Shown: positions 43,837 to 52,327 of the stretch, piece after piece | How the letters are laid out: every line of letters begins with the position of its first letter | Numbering within the stretch: the first letter of the stretch is position 1 | Assembly: GCA_039034015.1 (NCBI GenBank) | Contig: JBCCBM010000012.1 | Span: 47,084 to 111,083 of the forward strand | Direction: 5' to 3' | DNA: 64,000 bases | From: Acuticoccus sp039034015 | GTDB taxonomy: Bacteria; Pseudomonadota; Alphaproteobacteria; Rhizobiales; Amorphaceae | The notes under the pieces: model-generated | What the model was told of the DNA's origin: nothing | The model's input: only the letters and a program-made list of their open reading frames with translations | The model's database searches: none | Program-made: the position numbers and the translations under genes

Positions 43837-44814
43837 TCAGAGGAAGCCGAGCTTTTTCATCAGCGACCCGATCTGCTCTTCCTGCTTTTCCAGGAAGGCT
43901 TTGAACTCATCACCCGAATTGTGAATGTTCACCCAGCCGTTGCGGGCGCGCACCTCTTCCCACGCCTCGGTGTCGTACATTTTGGCAAGCGCATCCTGGA
44001 AGGCGGCGAGTTTGTCGTCCGGCAGGCCCGGCGCCGCGAAGAAGCCGCGCCAGTTGACGAATTCCACGTCGAGCCCCTGCTCCTTCATGGTCGGCGCATC
44101 GGGGTACGCATCCACCCGCTCGGCGGAGGTGACGCCAATGATTTTGACCTCACCGGCCTTGGCAAGCTCGATCGCCTCCGAAAAGCCGGTGGAAAGCGCG
44201 GCAATCTCGCCCGACAACAGGCCCGCCATCGCCTGACCGCCCGCGTCATAGGGGATGTATTTGACTGCGATCGGGTCTTCGCCGGCCGCTTCCATCGTCA
44301 TTGCGGCAACGAGGTGGTCCATGCCGCCGGGCACCGAGCCACCGCCGACGGCCACATCATTGGGGTTTTCCCGGTAGGCGGCCAAAAGGTCGTCCATGGA
44401 GTTGATGGGGCTGTCTTTGCCCACCACCAGCGCGGCGTAGTCACCGATGGTGCCGGCCACCAGCGTCAGGTCGCGGAACGATTGGGGGAAGACGCCGGTC
44501 AGCGAGCGGATCACGATGGGGGTGGAATTCACCATCATCGTGTTGTGGAGGCTTTCCGCGTTTTCAATGAGATAGGCGATGGCCTTGCCGCCGCCGCCGC
44601 CGGACATGTTTTCAAAGCTTGCCGAGCCGACGAGGCCCGCCTTGGTGAGCGCCTCGCCCGTGCCGCGGGCGGTGCCGTCCCACCCGCCGCCGGCGCCGCC
44701 GGGGATCAGGAAGTGGATTTCATCCACAACTTCATCGGCCGCGACGGGGCCAATGGTGAGGGCGGCGGCGAAAACGCCGAGCGCAACGCGCCGCGTGATG
44801 GTCGACAAGGGCAT
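43837..44814 (-). CDS. tctC: Tripartite tricarboxylate transporter binding protein TctC (Bug family)
   Basis: This 325-residue secreted protein has signal peptide MPLSTITRRVALGVFAAALTIGPVAA and a GGAGG ribosome site. The Bug fold is shown by IHFLIPGGAGGGWDGTARGTGEALTKAGLVGSASFENMSGGGG, VAVGGGSVPGGMDHLVAAMTM and WRGFFAAPGLPDDKL. It binds a carboxylated or sulfonated ligand and delivers it to TctAB. Coexpression with an HpsN-like dehydrogenase suggests the ligand is that enzyme's substrate or a precursor. Confidence 0.9.
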   Translation of the reverse strand: MPLSTITRRVALGVFAAALTIGPVAADEVVDEIHFLIPGGAGGGWDGTARGTGEALTKAGLVGSASFENMSGGGGGKAIAYLIENAESLHNTMMVNSTPIVIRSLTGVFPQSFRDLTLVAGTIGDYAALVVGKDSPINSMDDLLAAYRENPNDVAVGGGSVPGGMDHLVAAMTMEAAGEDPIAVKYIPYDAGGQAMAGLLSGEIAALSTGFSEAIELAKAGEVKIIGVTSAERVDAYPDAPTMKEQGLDVEFVNWRGFFAAPGLPDDKLAAFQDALAKMYDTEAWEEVRARNGWVNIHNSGDEFKAFLEKQEEQIGSLMKKLGFL

Positions 44815-44904
44815 GGGATCCTCCAGCAACGTTTTTGGCCCGCGTCAAACACGGGTGGTTGCCGCGACTGTCGCGCCCCTTGCCCCGCCGTTCAACCCCC
44901 GCTC

Positions 44905-46236
44905 TTACTCCGCCGCTTCCGGCAGCGTCGCGCCCTCGCCATAGGGCACATTGATCCCGCCATAGCGCCGCACGCGCACGTTGCACTGCTCGGCGTGGCC
45001 CACAAACCCTTCCAGCATGCAAAGGCGCGAGCCATAGGCGCCGATGGTGGTCGCCGCCTCGTCGGAGGTGACGCGCTGGTATGAGTGGGTTTTGATGAAC
45101 TTTCCAACCCAGAGGCCGCCGGTGTAACGCCCTGCTTTTTTGGTCGGCAGCGTGTGGTTGGTGCCGATCACCTTGTCGCCATTGGCAACGTTGGTGCGCG
45201 GGCCGAGGAACAACGCGCCATAGGAGTGCATGTTTTCCAAAAACCAATCGTCCCGATCGGTCATGACTTGGACGTGCTCGGAGGCAATGTCGTTGGCAAC
45301 GTCCAGCATCTCGTCATAGGTGTCGCAGACTATCACCTCGCCATAATCGTTCCACGACACGCGGGCGGTGTCGGCGGTGGGCAAAATGCTGAGGAGCCGG
45401 TCGATTTCGGCGATTGTGTGAACCGCAAGCCGGCGCGAATTGGTGAGCAAGACGGCCGGCGAATTGTACCCATGCTCGGCCTGGCCGAGGAGGTCGGTGG
45501 CGCAAAGTTCGGCGTCGGCCGCGCTTTGGTCGGCAATCACCATTGTTTCGGTGGGGCCGGCGAAAAGGTCGATCCCGACGCGGCCGTAAAGCTGGCGTTT
45601 GGCCTCCGCCACAAAGGCGTTCCCGGGGCCGACCAACATGTGGACCGGGTCGATGGTCTCGGTCCCGATGGCCATGGCGCCGACGGCCTGGATGCCGCCC
45701 AGGCAATAAATCTCGTGGGCGCCGCCCATGTGGATGGCGGCAATCACGCCAGGGTTGGGCTCGCCTTTGAAGGGCGGGGTGGCGGCAATAATCCGCGGCA
45801 CGCCCGCCACCGAGGCGGTCGCCACCGACATGTGCGCCGAGGCCACCATCGGAAACTTGCCGCCCGGCACATAACAGCCCACCGATTGGACGGGGATGTT
45901 TTTGTGGCCAAGCACGACGCCCGGCATCGGCTCCACCTCAATGTCGAGCATTGAGGCGCGCTGGGCCTTTGCAAAGGCCACCACCTGCTCGTGTGCAAAG
46001 CGAATGTCGGCCATCTCTTGGGTCGACACTTTTGAGATGATCGCCTCAATGTCGCTGGGCGAAAGCTTGAAGGCGGTGGGCGAATAGTTGTCGAATTTTT
46101 CCGACAGCTCGCGCACGGCGGTGTCGCCGCGGGCTTCAATGTCCTTAAGCGTGGCCTCGACAATGCCGCGGGTCTTTGCGTCGTCTTCCTGACGGTCCGC
46201 ATCAGACTTCCCGCGCTTCAAATACGTGACGGCCAT
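44905..46236 (-). CDS. hpsN: Histidinol-dehydrogenase-family enzyme, HpsN-like (sulfopropanediol dehydrogenase candidate)
   Basis: This 443-residue protein starts at the ATG after GGGAGGAG. It keeps the HisD metal and catalytic residues: QAEH (Gln and His ligands), SEHVQV (Glu-His catalytic pair), NGDKVIGTNHTLPT (Asp ligand) and EGFVGHAEQCNVR (His ligand). VQSVGCYVPGGKFPMVASAHMSVATASVAGVP and FAGPTETMVIAD match the NAD-binding parts. Histidine biosynthesis is unlikely because no his genes are near and a TctABC transporter follows. HpsN oxidises (R)-2,3-dihydroxypropane-1-sulfonate to sulfolactate; that substrate is my best guess and is not proven. Confidence 0.8.
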   Translation of the reverse strand: MAVTYLKRGKSDADRQEDDAKTRGIVEATLKDIEARGDTAVRELSEKFDNYSPTAFKLSPSDIEAIISKVSTQEMADIRFAHEQVVAFAKAQRASMLDIEVEPMPGVVLGHKNIPVQSVGCYVPGGKFPMVASAHMSVATASVAGVPRIIAATPPFKGEPNPGVIAAIHMGGAHEIYCLGGIQAVGAMAIGTETIDPVHMLVGPGNAFVAEAKRQLYGRVGIDLFAGPTETMVIADQSAADAELCATDLLGQAEHGYNSPAVLLTNSRRLAVHTIAEIDRLLSILPTADTARVSWNDYGEVIVCDTYDEMLDVANDIASEHVQVMTDRDDWFLENMHSYGALFLGPRTNVANGDKVIGTNHTLPTKKAGRYTGGLWVGKFIKTHSYQRVTSDEAATTIGAYGSRLCMLEGFVGHAEQCNVRVRRYGGINVPYGEGATLPEAAE

Positions 46237-46328
46237 TGTTGTCTCCTCCCGAACGCGCCGTGGGCGGTGGGCCGCACCGCCTCCGCTGTTGATGTAGCGC
46301 AGGCGCTGCCGCAAGGGCCAACACTCTT

Positions 46329-46409
46329 CGCGCGGGAGCGGCAACGTGCGCCAATCGCGCGGGAGCGGCAACGTGCGCCAATCGCGCGGGAGCGGCAACG
46401 TGCGCCAGC
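46329..46409. repeat. Three tandem copies of a 27-bp unit
   Basis: The unit begins CGCGCGGGAGCGGCAACG and continues TGCGCCAAT. Copies lie at 46329-46355, 46356-46382 and 46383-46409; the last differs only in its final three bases. The length is a multiple of three, and on the minus strand it would read a nine-residue repeat (LPRDWRTLP), but no supported gene covers it. It lies between the HpsN-like gene and the end of the RTX gene. There is no spacer, so it is not a CRISPR array. Confidence 0.85.
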
Positions 46410-46429
46410 AGCGCCGGCGCGCCGCTTGC

Positions 46430-48037
46430 TCAGGAGAAAAGGTCGTCGAGGCTGCTGGTCATCTTAAAGTCGTCGCGGCCAATGTCCGGCCGGTCCGTGC
46501 CCGTGAAGCTATAGGTGAAACCAAACAACTTTTGGGATTCGCCAGGGTTGAGGGTCGCCCGATCGTTCCCGACCCAGGGGATCACGTCGAACTCAAAGTT
46601 GTTTTCCCGCGCGCCCCATACCGATGTCACGTCCGTGACGTCGGGATCGGAGAATTCAAAGACTGTGTCTTCGATGTTCATGATGGGCGACGTGCCCACG
46701 TTGCGCATAAAAACTTCTGCGGAGCCACCGTTGGCGAACGGGTCGATCATCCGAACGCCGAGCGTAAAACCCTCAAGCCCGGTGCCAACCGGGTTCCCGT
46801 TCACATCCTCGGCGCGGAAGCCGGTGGAGGCAAAGTCGGTGAGCTCAATGTCGATGTTTCGCGGCCGGTTCGACACCTGAAATTGGAAAAGGTTCGCCTC
46901 GCCGCCCGACCGCAGCGTGCCAACGGTGCCGTCCGTGATGTCGAACACGCCGTTGTTGAGGGTCGCGCCGACAATATTCTTGATCACAAGATCGTTCGCG
47001 TGGGCAAATCGCAGCGCAAGATCATCAAGGTTGACGATCCCAATGTCGGAAAGGTTGCGCACCTTGAGCTGAAACGTTTCGAGCCGCTCGATGCCATCGG
47101 ACGACTCAGAGACCTTTTGCAGTTCTAGCTTGAAGGCTGCGGCCGGGCGGGTTTGGCCGCCGGTGTTGCCGTCATCATCATCATCGCCGGGGAGGCCACC
47201 CTGGTCGTCATCGGCGCCGGGGGGCGGCGGGGTGATGGATCGCTTGATGTCCGCCGCCGTCAGGCTCACATCGCGCACGAAGATGAGATCGCCCGTCACA
47301 TCGTTCTGCAGCAGCGTCCCATTGTCGTCAAAGTCGGGGATGTCGCCAACCGCCGCGATGCTGAGATCGCCCGTGAGATCGACAATCTCATCGATCCCCT
47401 TGTCAAAACTGTTGATGACATCACGGTCGAGGGTGTTGCCGCGCATGTCGGCCGCGCCGAACACGAAGGCGTCATAGCCCCCGCCGCCCGTCATGGTGTC
47501 GCTGCCCGCGCCGCCGGACAGCGTGTCGTGGCCATCGCCGCCTTCCAGCTTGTCGTTGCCGCCGCTGCCTTTCAGCTCATCATCGCCCCGGCCACCTTTG
47601 ATGGTGTCGTTGCGCGAGCCCCCGTCGATGAAGTCGTCGCCCTTCAGGCCAAAAATCTTGTCGTGCCCGCCGCGGCCGAGCACCACATCGTCCTTCATGG
47701 AGGCAACGATCCGGCTCGACTGGTTGTCGTCCACATGGAACGAGTCGCGAAGGCCCGGCCCGTTGTTGGTCAGCCGGTCAAGGTCGACTTTGATGCCGGT
47801 GACATCGATCTGTTTGACGTTGCCCACCACCGGCGGCTCATCGAGCTGGTCCAGAATTTTTGCGAGCACGCCTTTTTCAATCGGGCGGTCTGCGCCCACG
47901 TCCAGCACCCGGCCGGGCCGCTGGTTCAACCAGTCGATGAACGTGTCCAGCCGGTCCGCATTTGCCGCAATGCCACCGACGACGTAGCCGCCCGCTTCGG
48001 TGAAGTCACCGGTTTTGATCGAGAAAATTCTGGCCAT
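46430..48037 (-). CDS. RTX-type calcium-binding protein with C-terminal CBM2-like modules
   Basis: A 535-residue acidic protein without a cleavable signal peptide, as expected for type I secretion. Residues 121-190 hold Gly-Asp-rich nonapeptide repeats (GDDELKGSGGNDKLEGGDGHD) that bind calcium. A Pro/Asp-rich linker follows at about 275-300. The C-terminal 230 residues are beta-rich. One stretch runs from EVFMRNVGTSPIMNIEDTVF to ATLNPGESQKLFGFTYSFTG and resembles a family 2 carbohydrate-binding module. A related stretch precedes it. No hydrolase domain is visible, so an adhesin or matrix role is likelier than an enzyme. ATG 48037 is preferred over the upstream GTG. Confidence 0.75.
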   Translation of the reverse strand: MARIFSIKTGDFTEAGGYVVGGIAANADRLDTFIDWLNQRPGRVLDVGADRPIEKGVLAKILDQLDEPPVVGNVKQIDVTGIKVDLDRLTNNGPGLRDSFHVDDNQSSRIVASMKDDVVLGRGGHDKIFGLKGDDFIDGGSRNDTIKGGRGDDELKGSGGNDKLEGGDGHDTLSGGAGSDTMTGGGGYDAFVFGAADMRGNTLDRDVINSFDKGIDEIVDLTGDLSIAAVGDIPDFDDNGTLLQNDVTGDLIFVRDVSLTAADIKRSITPPPPGADDDQGGLPGDDDDDGNTGGQTRPAAAFKLELQKVSESSDGIERLETFQLKVRNLSDIGIVNLDDLALRFAHANDLVIKNIVGATLNNGVFDITDGTVGTLRSGGEANLFQFQVSNRPRNIDIELTDFASTGFRAEDVNGNPVGTGLEGFTLGVRMIDPFANGGSAEVFMRNVGTSPIMNIEDTVFEFSDPDVTDVTSVWGARENNFEFDVIPWVGNDRATLNPGESQKLFGFTYSFTGTDRPDIGRDDFKMTSSLDDLFS

Positions 48038-48093
48038 GGCACGCACCCCCGTCGGCACACACTACACATTGCACGCAAACAGCACCCCCGTCA

Positions 48094-48162
48094 TGCCACG
48101 AATTTGGCATGGGACTGCGCAATTTCGCTAAAACAGCGTTAACGTCGATGTGGAAATTGCGC
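48094..48162. promoter_or_regulatory. Inverted repeats in the RTX / DD-peptidase divergent spacer
   Basis: ATGCCA-N6-TGGCAT (48094-48111) is a perfect inverted repeat. GCGCAATTTC (48117-48126) and GAAATTGCGC (48153-48162) form a perfect 10-bp pair enclosing CGCT/AGCG (48126-48138). They lie between divergent promoters and could be operators or a leader structure. No regulator is identified. Confidence 0.45.
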
Positions 48163-48281
48163 GGCATTGCTGCAACGGCCGGCGCCGAACACGCCCGCGG
48201 CGCCGCGGTTCCGGCCCCACCGCTCGCGACGCCCCGCCGCCACGCCCCTAAGGTCGTATCGCCCAGCGGGGAGCGTTTTTT

Positions 48282-49175
48282 ATGCGGCCGGTTTTTGTTT
48301 GTCTTGTGGCAGCAGCGCTTTGCGGATGCGCAACATCGGGGACGGAGCGTGCGGCCCTTCCCGCCGCGCCCCAAACGCCGGTCGCCATTGCCGGCCCCGC
48401 GCCCGCCGTCTCCCAAAGGGCGTTTTCCGCCATTGTGGTTGACGCGCGCAACGGCCGCATCGTCCACCAGGACCGCGCGGATGAGCTGCGCTATCCCGCC
48501 TCGCTCACCAAGATGATGACGCTTTATATGGTGTTTGAGCAGTTGGCTGCCGGTCGGCTGAAGGTGAACTCGCCCCTCTCGGTGAGTGCGAATGCGGCAA
48601 GCCGCCCGCCCTCCAAAATCGGCGTGAAGGCGGGCACCGTAATCACCGTGGACACCGCCGCGAGGGCCCTTGCCGTGCGCTCGGCCAACGATGTTGCGGT
48701 GGTGGTGGCGGAAAATCTTGCCGGCTCGGAGGCCGCGTTTGCTGCTGCGATGACACAGCGCGCCCGCGCCCTTGGCATGACCCGCACGCGCTTTGTGAAT
48801 GCCTCGGGCCTGCCGGACCCCAACCAGGTCACCACCGCCCGGGACATCGCGATCCTGGGCAAGGCGCTCTCCGACAAATACCCAAAATGGTTCGCCTATT
48901 TCTCCACGCGCGAGTTTTCGTACAACGGGCGCAAGTGGCGCAACACCAACCGCCTCCTGCGCTCGGTGGACGGGATGAACGGCATCAAAACCGGCTACAT
49001 CCGCGCCTCTGGCTATAATCTGGCCGCCTCCGTGCGCCGGGGGGGCCGGCACATGATCGCGGTCGTCATCGGCGGAAAGTCGGGCCGCGCGCGCAACGCG
49101 GCCATGAAAGCGCTGATCGACACCCACATGGGCAAATTGTCCGGCGGCGGGCTCGGCGGCATCCGGCTCTTCTAA
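48282..49175 (+). CDS. D-alanyl-D-alanine carboxypeptidase (peptidase S11), lipoprotein
   Basis: This 297-residue penicillin-binding enzyme shows the three active-site motifs: SLTK (Ser74, Lys77), SAN (RSANDVAVV) and KTG (GIKTGYIRASGYNLA). The N-terminus has a lipobox LCGC (Cys16), so it is probably a lipid-anchored periplasmic enzyme trimming peptidoglycan. It is short for the family and lacks the C-terminal PBP5 beta domain. Confidence 0.88.
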   Translation: MRPVFVCLVAAALCGCATSGTERAALPAAPQTPVAIAGPAPAVSQRAFSAIVVDARNGRIVHQDRADELRYPASLTKMMTLYMVFEQLAAGRLKVNSPLSVSANAASRPPSKIGVKAGTVITVDTAARALAVRSANDVAVVVAENLAGSEAAFAAAMTQRARALGMTRTRFVNASGLPDPNQVTTARDIAILGKALSDKYPKWFAYFSTREFSYNGRKWRNTNRLLRSVDGMNGIKTGYIRASGYNLAASVRRGGRHMIAVVIGGKSGRARNAAMKALIDTHMGKLSGGGLGGIRLF

Positions 49176-49302
49176 GGCGGCTTTTCAAAGGGGCGGGCAT
49201 TCTCTTCGCGCCGCAGGCGGCGCGAAATGCCCTAGCGCCGCCTGGGCGACCCGCAAAGCCGCCGCAGGAGCGAGCGCCACGCCCCTTTTCGAGACAGCCG
49301 CC
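49176..49302. ncRNA. Structured intergenic element directly after the DD-peptidase stop
   Basis: GGCGGCT (49176-49182) pairs with AGCCGCC (49296-49302), and AAAGGGGCG (49187-49195) with CGCCCCTTT (49280-49288), separated by a small internal loop. Inside is GGGCAT/ATGCCC (49195-49232), capped by a perfect 10-bp stem TTCGCGCCGC/GCGGCGCGAA (49205-49226). The element starts at the base after the TAA. It could act as a bidirectional 3' structure between convergent genes. No gene is supported from 49176 to 49538; nothing else stands out in 49303-49538. Confidence 0.5.
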
Positions 49303-49538
49303 GGGGGAGGATGAGGCGGATCACCCCCCGCTTCACCCGCGCGGTTCGCGCCCGGCCACCGATGCGTGATGTGTTTGCCATGTTCGCCATCCCCTTCGGC
49401 CAAAGGCGGCGAATTGAAGGCGCCGCCTATGGAGTGGAGGTGGCGATGCCCGGCGCCCTCACAACCGCGTGAGGACGCGGCGGGCCGCAGCGTCCCGCCG
49501 AACTGTGCTTGCCATCACAAAGCGTGTGCGGATGCATC

Positions 49539-50426
49539 CTAAAGCCCGTTGATGGGCACCTTCAGGAAGCGTTTGCCATCCTCATCGGCGGGCGGCAGAT
49601 CACCGCCGCGCATGTTCACCTGCAGCGCGGGGATGATCAATTTTGGCATCGCGAGTTGCGCATCCCGCGCGGTGCGAAAGGCGATGTATTCCTCCCGCGT
49701 CTTGCCGCCGCCCACGTGGATGTTGGACGCTTTTTCTTCCGCAACGGTGGTCTCAAACGAGATGTCGCGGGCGCCGCCCTTGCCATAGTCGTGGCAGATG
49801 AAGAGCCGCATCGCATCAGGGAGCGCCAAAACCTTTTGAATGCTGTCGTAAAGCGTGCCCGCGTCGCCGCCTGGAAAGTCAGCCCGGGCGGAGCCGCTAT
49901 CGGGCATAAAAAGCGTGTCGCCCACAAAGGCCGCGTTCCCCACCACATGGGTCATGCACGCAGGCGTGTGCCCGGGCGTGTGCATCACAAACGCCTCCAT
50001 TCCGCCAATCGTATAGGTGTCGCCATCCTCAAAGAGGCGATCAAACTGTGAGCCGTCCCGCTGAAAGGCCGTCCCCTCGTTAAAAATTTTGCCGAAGGTG
50101 GACTGGACGTCCACAATCTGCGCGCCGATCCCGAGCTTTCCGCCAAGCTGCGCCTGGATGTAGGGCGCGGCCGACAGGTGATCGGCGTGCACATGGGTCT
50201 CAATCAGCCACTCTAGGACGAGCCCCTCGGCGCGGATGTGGTCAATCACCCGGTCGGCGTTGTCGGACGAGAGGCGCCCGGCGGCATAGTCGATGTCCAT
50301 CACCGCATCGATCACCGCGCAGGCCAGTGAGCCGGGGTCGCGGACAATGTAGGTGATGGTGCCGGTTTCCGCGTCGTGGAAGCCGCGAACCTCAGGCGTC
50401 ACGGCCATGTTCACACGCTTGGTCAT
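49539..50426 (-). CDS. MBL-fold hydrolase, ETHE1 persulfide dioxygenase/Blh-like
   Basis: This 295-residue metallo-beta-lactamase-fold protein has ETHVHADHLSA, HTPGHTPACMTHVV, VGDTLFMPDSGSARADFPGG and FICHDYG, giving the His/Asp metal ligands of the ETHE1/Blh branch. The GSARxDFPGG segment is typical of persulfide dioxygenases. It likely oxidises glutathione persulfide or handles sulfide. GGAGGAG precedes the ATG. There is no rhodanese domain or SoxR/BigR gene beside it, so the role is from family only. Confidence 0.85.
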   Translation of the reverse strand: MTKRVNMAVTPEVRGFHDAETGTITYIVRDPGSLACAVIDAVMDIDYAAGRLSSDNADRVIDHIRAEGLVLEWLIETHVHADHLSAAPYIQAQLGGKLGIGAQIVDVQSTFGKIFNEGTAFQRDGSQFDRLFEDGDTYTIGGMEAFVMHTPGHTPACMTHVVGNAAFVGDTLFMPDSGSARADFPGGDAGTLYDSIQKVLALPDAMRLFICHDYGKGGARDISFETTVAEEKASNIHVGGGKTREEYIAFRTARDAQLAMPKLIIPALQVNMRGGDLPPADEDGKRFLKVPINGL

Positions 50427-50528
50427 CGCGCTCCTCCTGTTTCACCGGGTCATACGCGCCCGCCGCCGCGGATGAAAGTTCGCGGCCCCTGCCATATCTT
50501 CAATGCGGTCGAATGCGGAAAGGGCGCC

Positions 50529-51758
50529 ATGCAATTGCCGATCTCCCGGGCCGAGGCGGAGGCCATGGACGCGGCCGACCCGCTGGCGCACCTGCGGGCC
50601 GAATTCATCCTCGCCGATGACCTTCTTTACCTTGACGGGAACTCCCTCGGCCCGCTCACCAAACGGGCGAAGGCGCGGGTGGAGGCGGCCGTTGCCGCCG
50701 AGTGGGGCGAGGGGCTGATCCGCTCGTGGAACACGGCCGGGTGGATTGACCTCCCCCGGCGCATTGCGGGAAAAATTGCGCCCCTCATCGGAGCTGCGGC
50801 GGACGATTTGGCCGTGTGTGACAGCACATCCGTCAACCTTTTCAAGGTTTTGTCCGCCGCGCTCCAGCGGGACGATGGGCGCCGCGTCATCCTGTCGGAC
50901 CGGCGCAACTTCCCCACTGATCTTTATGTGGCCGATGGGATCGCAGACCAATTCGGCGCAACGCTGCGCCTGTCGGACGACCCACCGGCCGACCTTTCAA
51001 GCGATGTCGCCGTCCTCATGTTGACCGAGGTGGACTATCGCTCCGGCCACAAATACGACATGGCCGCCGTCACCGCGGCGGCCCACGCAGTCGGCGCCAC
51101 CGTCATCTGGGATTTGGCCCATTCGGCCGGCGCCTTCCCCGTCGACCTCATGGGCGCCGACGCGGACTATGCGGTTGGCTGCGGCTACAAATATCTGAAT
51201 GGCGGCCCCGGCGCGCCGGCCTTTTTGTGGGTGCACCCGCGCAACCAAAACAAGGTGCCGGCCCTGCGCGGCTGGTTTGGCCACGCGCGCCCCTTCGCGT
51301 TCGACGCCGGCTTTGCCCCCGCCGCCGGCACCGCGCGCTACTATGTGGGCACCGCCCCCGTCCTCTCCATGACGGCGCTCGACGCCGCGCTCGACGTGAT
51401 GGACGGGGTCGACCTTGCCACGGTCGCGCGCAAATCGGCGGAGCTGGCCGCCATCATGATTGGCCAGGTGGAAGCCGGCACCGACGATCTCACCCTCATC
51501 TCACCGCGCGATCCGGCCGTGCGCGGCAGCCAAATCTCGTTCCGCCACGAGCGCGGCGAGGGCTACGCCTTGTGCCAAGCCGCCATCGCCCAGGGCCTCA
51601 TCGGCGACTACCGCGAGCCCGACGTGGTGCGCTTCGGCTTTGCCCCGCTTTATGTGCGCCATGTGGACGCGTTCGACGCCGGCGTCCTCCTCGCCGGGAT
51701 CGCCCGCGAGCGCACCTACGACCGCCCAGAGTTTTACGCCCGCGCCGCCGTCACCTAA
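50529..51758 (+). CDS. kynU: Kynureninase
   Basis: This 409-residue PLP enzyme begins at ATG 50529 with a GGAAAGGG site. It shows LYLDGNSLGPLTKRA, CDSTSVNLFKVL, SDRRNFPTDLYVADG, WDLAHSAGAFPVDL and the PLP-lysine motif GCGYKYLNGGPGAPAF. It cleaves kynurenine to anthranilate and alanine in tryptophan breakdown. No kynA/kynB is nearby. It overlaps the end of the convergent RidA-like gene by 8 bp. Confidence 0.94.
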   Translation: MQLPISRAEAEAMDAADPLAHLRAEFILADDLLYLDGNSLGPLTKRAKARVEAAVAAEWGEGLIRSWNTAGWIDLPRRIAGKIAPLIGAAADDLAVCDSTSVNLFKVLSAALQRDDGRRVILSDRRNFPTDLYVADGIADQFGATLRLSDDPPADLSSDVAVLMLTEVDYRSGHKYDMAAVTAAAHAVGATVIWDLAHSAGAFPVDLMGADADYAVGCGYKYLNGGPGAPAFLWVHPRNQNKVPALRGWFGHARPFAFDAGFAPAAGTARYYVGTAPVLSMTALDAALDVMDGVDLATVARKSAELAAIMIGQVEAGTDDLTLISPRDPAVRGSQISFRHERGEGYALCQAAIAQGLIGDYREPDVVRFGFAPLYVRHVDAFDAGVLLAGIARERTYDRPEFYARAAVT

Positions 51759-52242
51759 GCGGCGCGCGCACCAAGAACGACCCCTCGATCTCAACGCTTT
51801 GCCGCGCCACCAGCGCCCCCGCGCCAATGGCCGAGCGGCAGTGGCACCCCCGCTCCGCCCCAAAGGCGAGCACAAAGAGATCCGACGCCCCGTTCAGCAC
51901 CGCGTTGGGCGCCTCAAAATCCGGGTCAGCGTTGATGAAGCCCGTGATCTTGAGAACCTGGCGCACCCGCTCAAGATCGCCGATGGCCGCCTCCACCGTT
52001 GCGAGCATCTTGAGCGCGGTGGCCTCGGCGACGCGGATTGCGTCTTCAACGCTCACCTCCGAGGGCACTTTTCCGATGCGCGCCGGCCCCACCGCCTCAT
52101 CCAGAAGCGCCGAGCCGTGGCCGGACAGTGTCAAAACCTCGCCCGCGCAGAAAAAGGGGCGCCGGTTGGCCGCAGGCATCACCAGCGGGGCGGGGAGGCG
52201 GTGGCCGGCCGCCGCAAGCCGGGCCAAAACCGTGTCGTCCAT
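51751..52242 (-). CDS. RidA/YjgF-family protein
   Basis: A 163-residue protein of the RidA superfamily, longer than the usual 130. The chosen ATG has AAGGAGG upstream. VMPAANRRPFFCAGEV, ATALKMLATVEAAIGDLERVRQVLKITGFINADPDFEAPNAVLNGASDLFVLAFG and HCRSAIGAGALVARQSVEIEG are the family segments; the SAIGAGAL region replaces the standard Arg-containing R-x-A-V-x-V-x-x-L pattern. It may deaminate reactive enamines. The substrate is unknown. It is divergent from the HutC-type regulator gene. Confidence 0.8.
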   Translation of the reverse strand: MDDTVLARLAAAGHRLPAPLVMPAANRRPFFCAGEVLTLSGHGSALLDEAVGPARIGKVPSEVSVEDAIRVAEATALKMLATVEAAIGDLERVRQVLKITGFINADPDFEAPNAVLNGASDLFVLAFGAERGCHCRSAIGAGALVARQSVEIEGSFLVRAPLR

Positions 52243-52327
52243 CAAATTGCCTCCTTCGTGCGGGTGGGGCGCACACGTTGCGTAAAGACCCTGTGCCATG
52301 CCAAGTGTCGCTGCCGAAGGATGAGGC

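Noticed and set aside
44905..46236. Histidine-biosynthesis histidinol dehydrogenase (HisD)
   Set aside because: No other his gene is near and the gene is cotranscribed with a TctABC transporter, so a catabolic HpsN-like role is favoured.
46329..46409. Tandem repeats as a CRISPR array
   Set aside because: The units abut with no spacers, only three copies exist, and no cas genes are near.
49185..49403. 72-codon minus-strand open frame after the DD-peptidase gene
   Set aside because: It lies across the inverted-repeat structure, has no ribosome site and gives a low-complexity protein.
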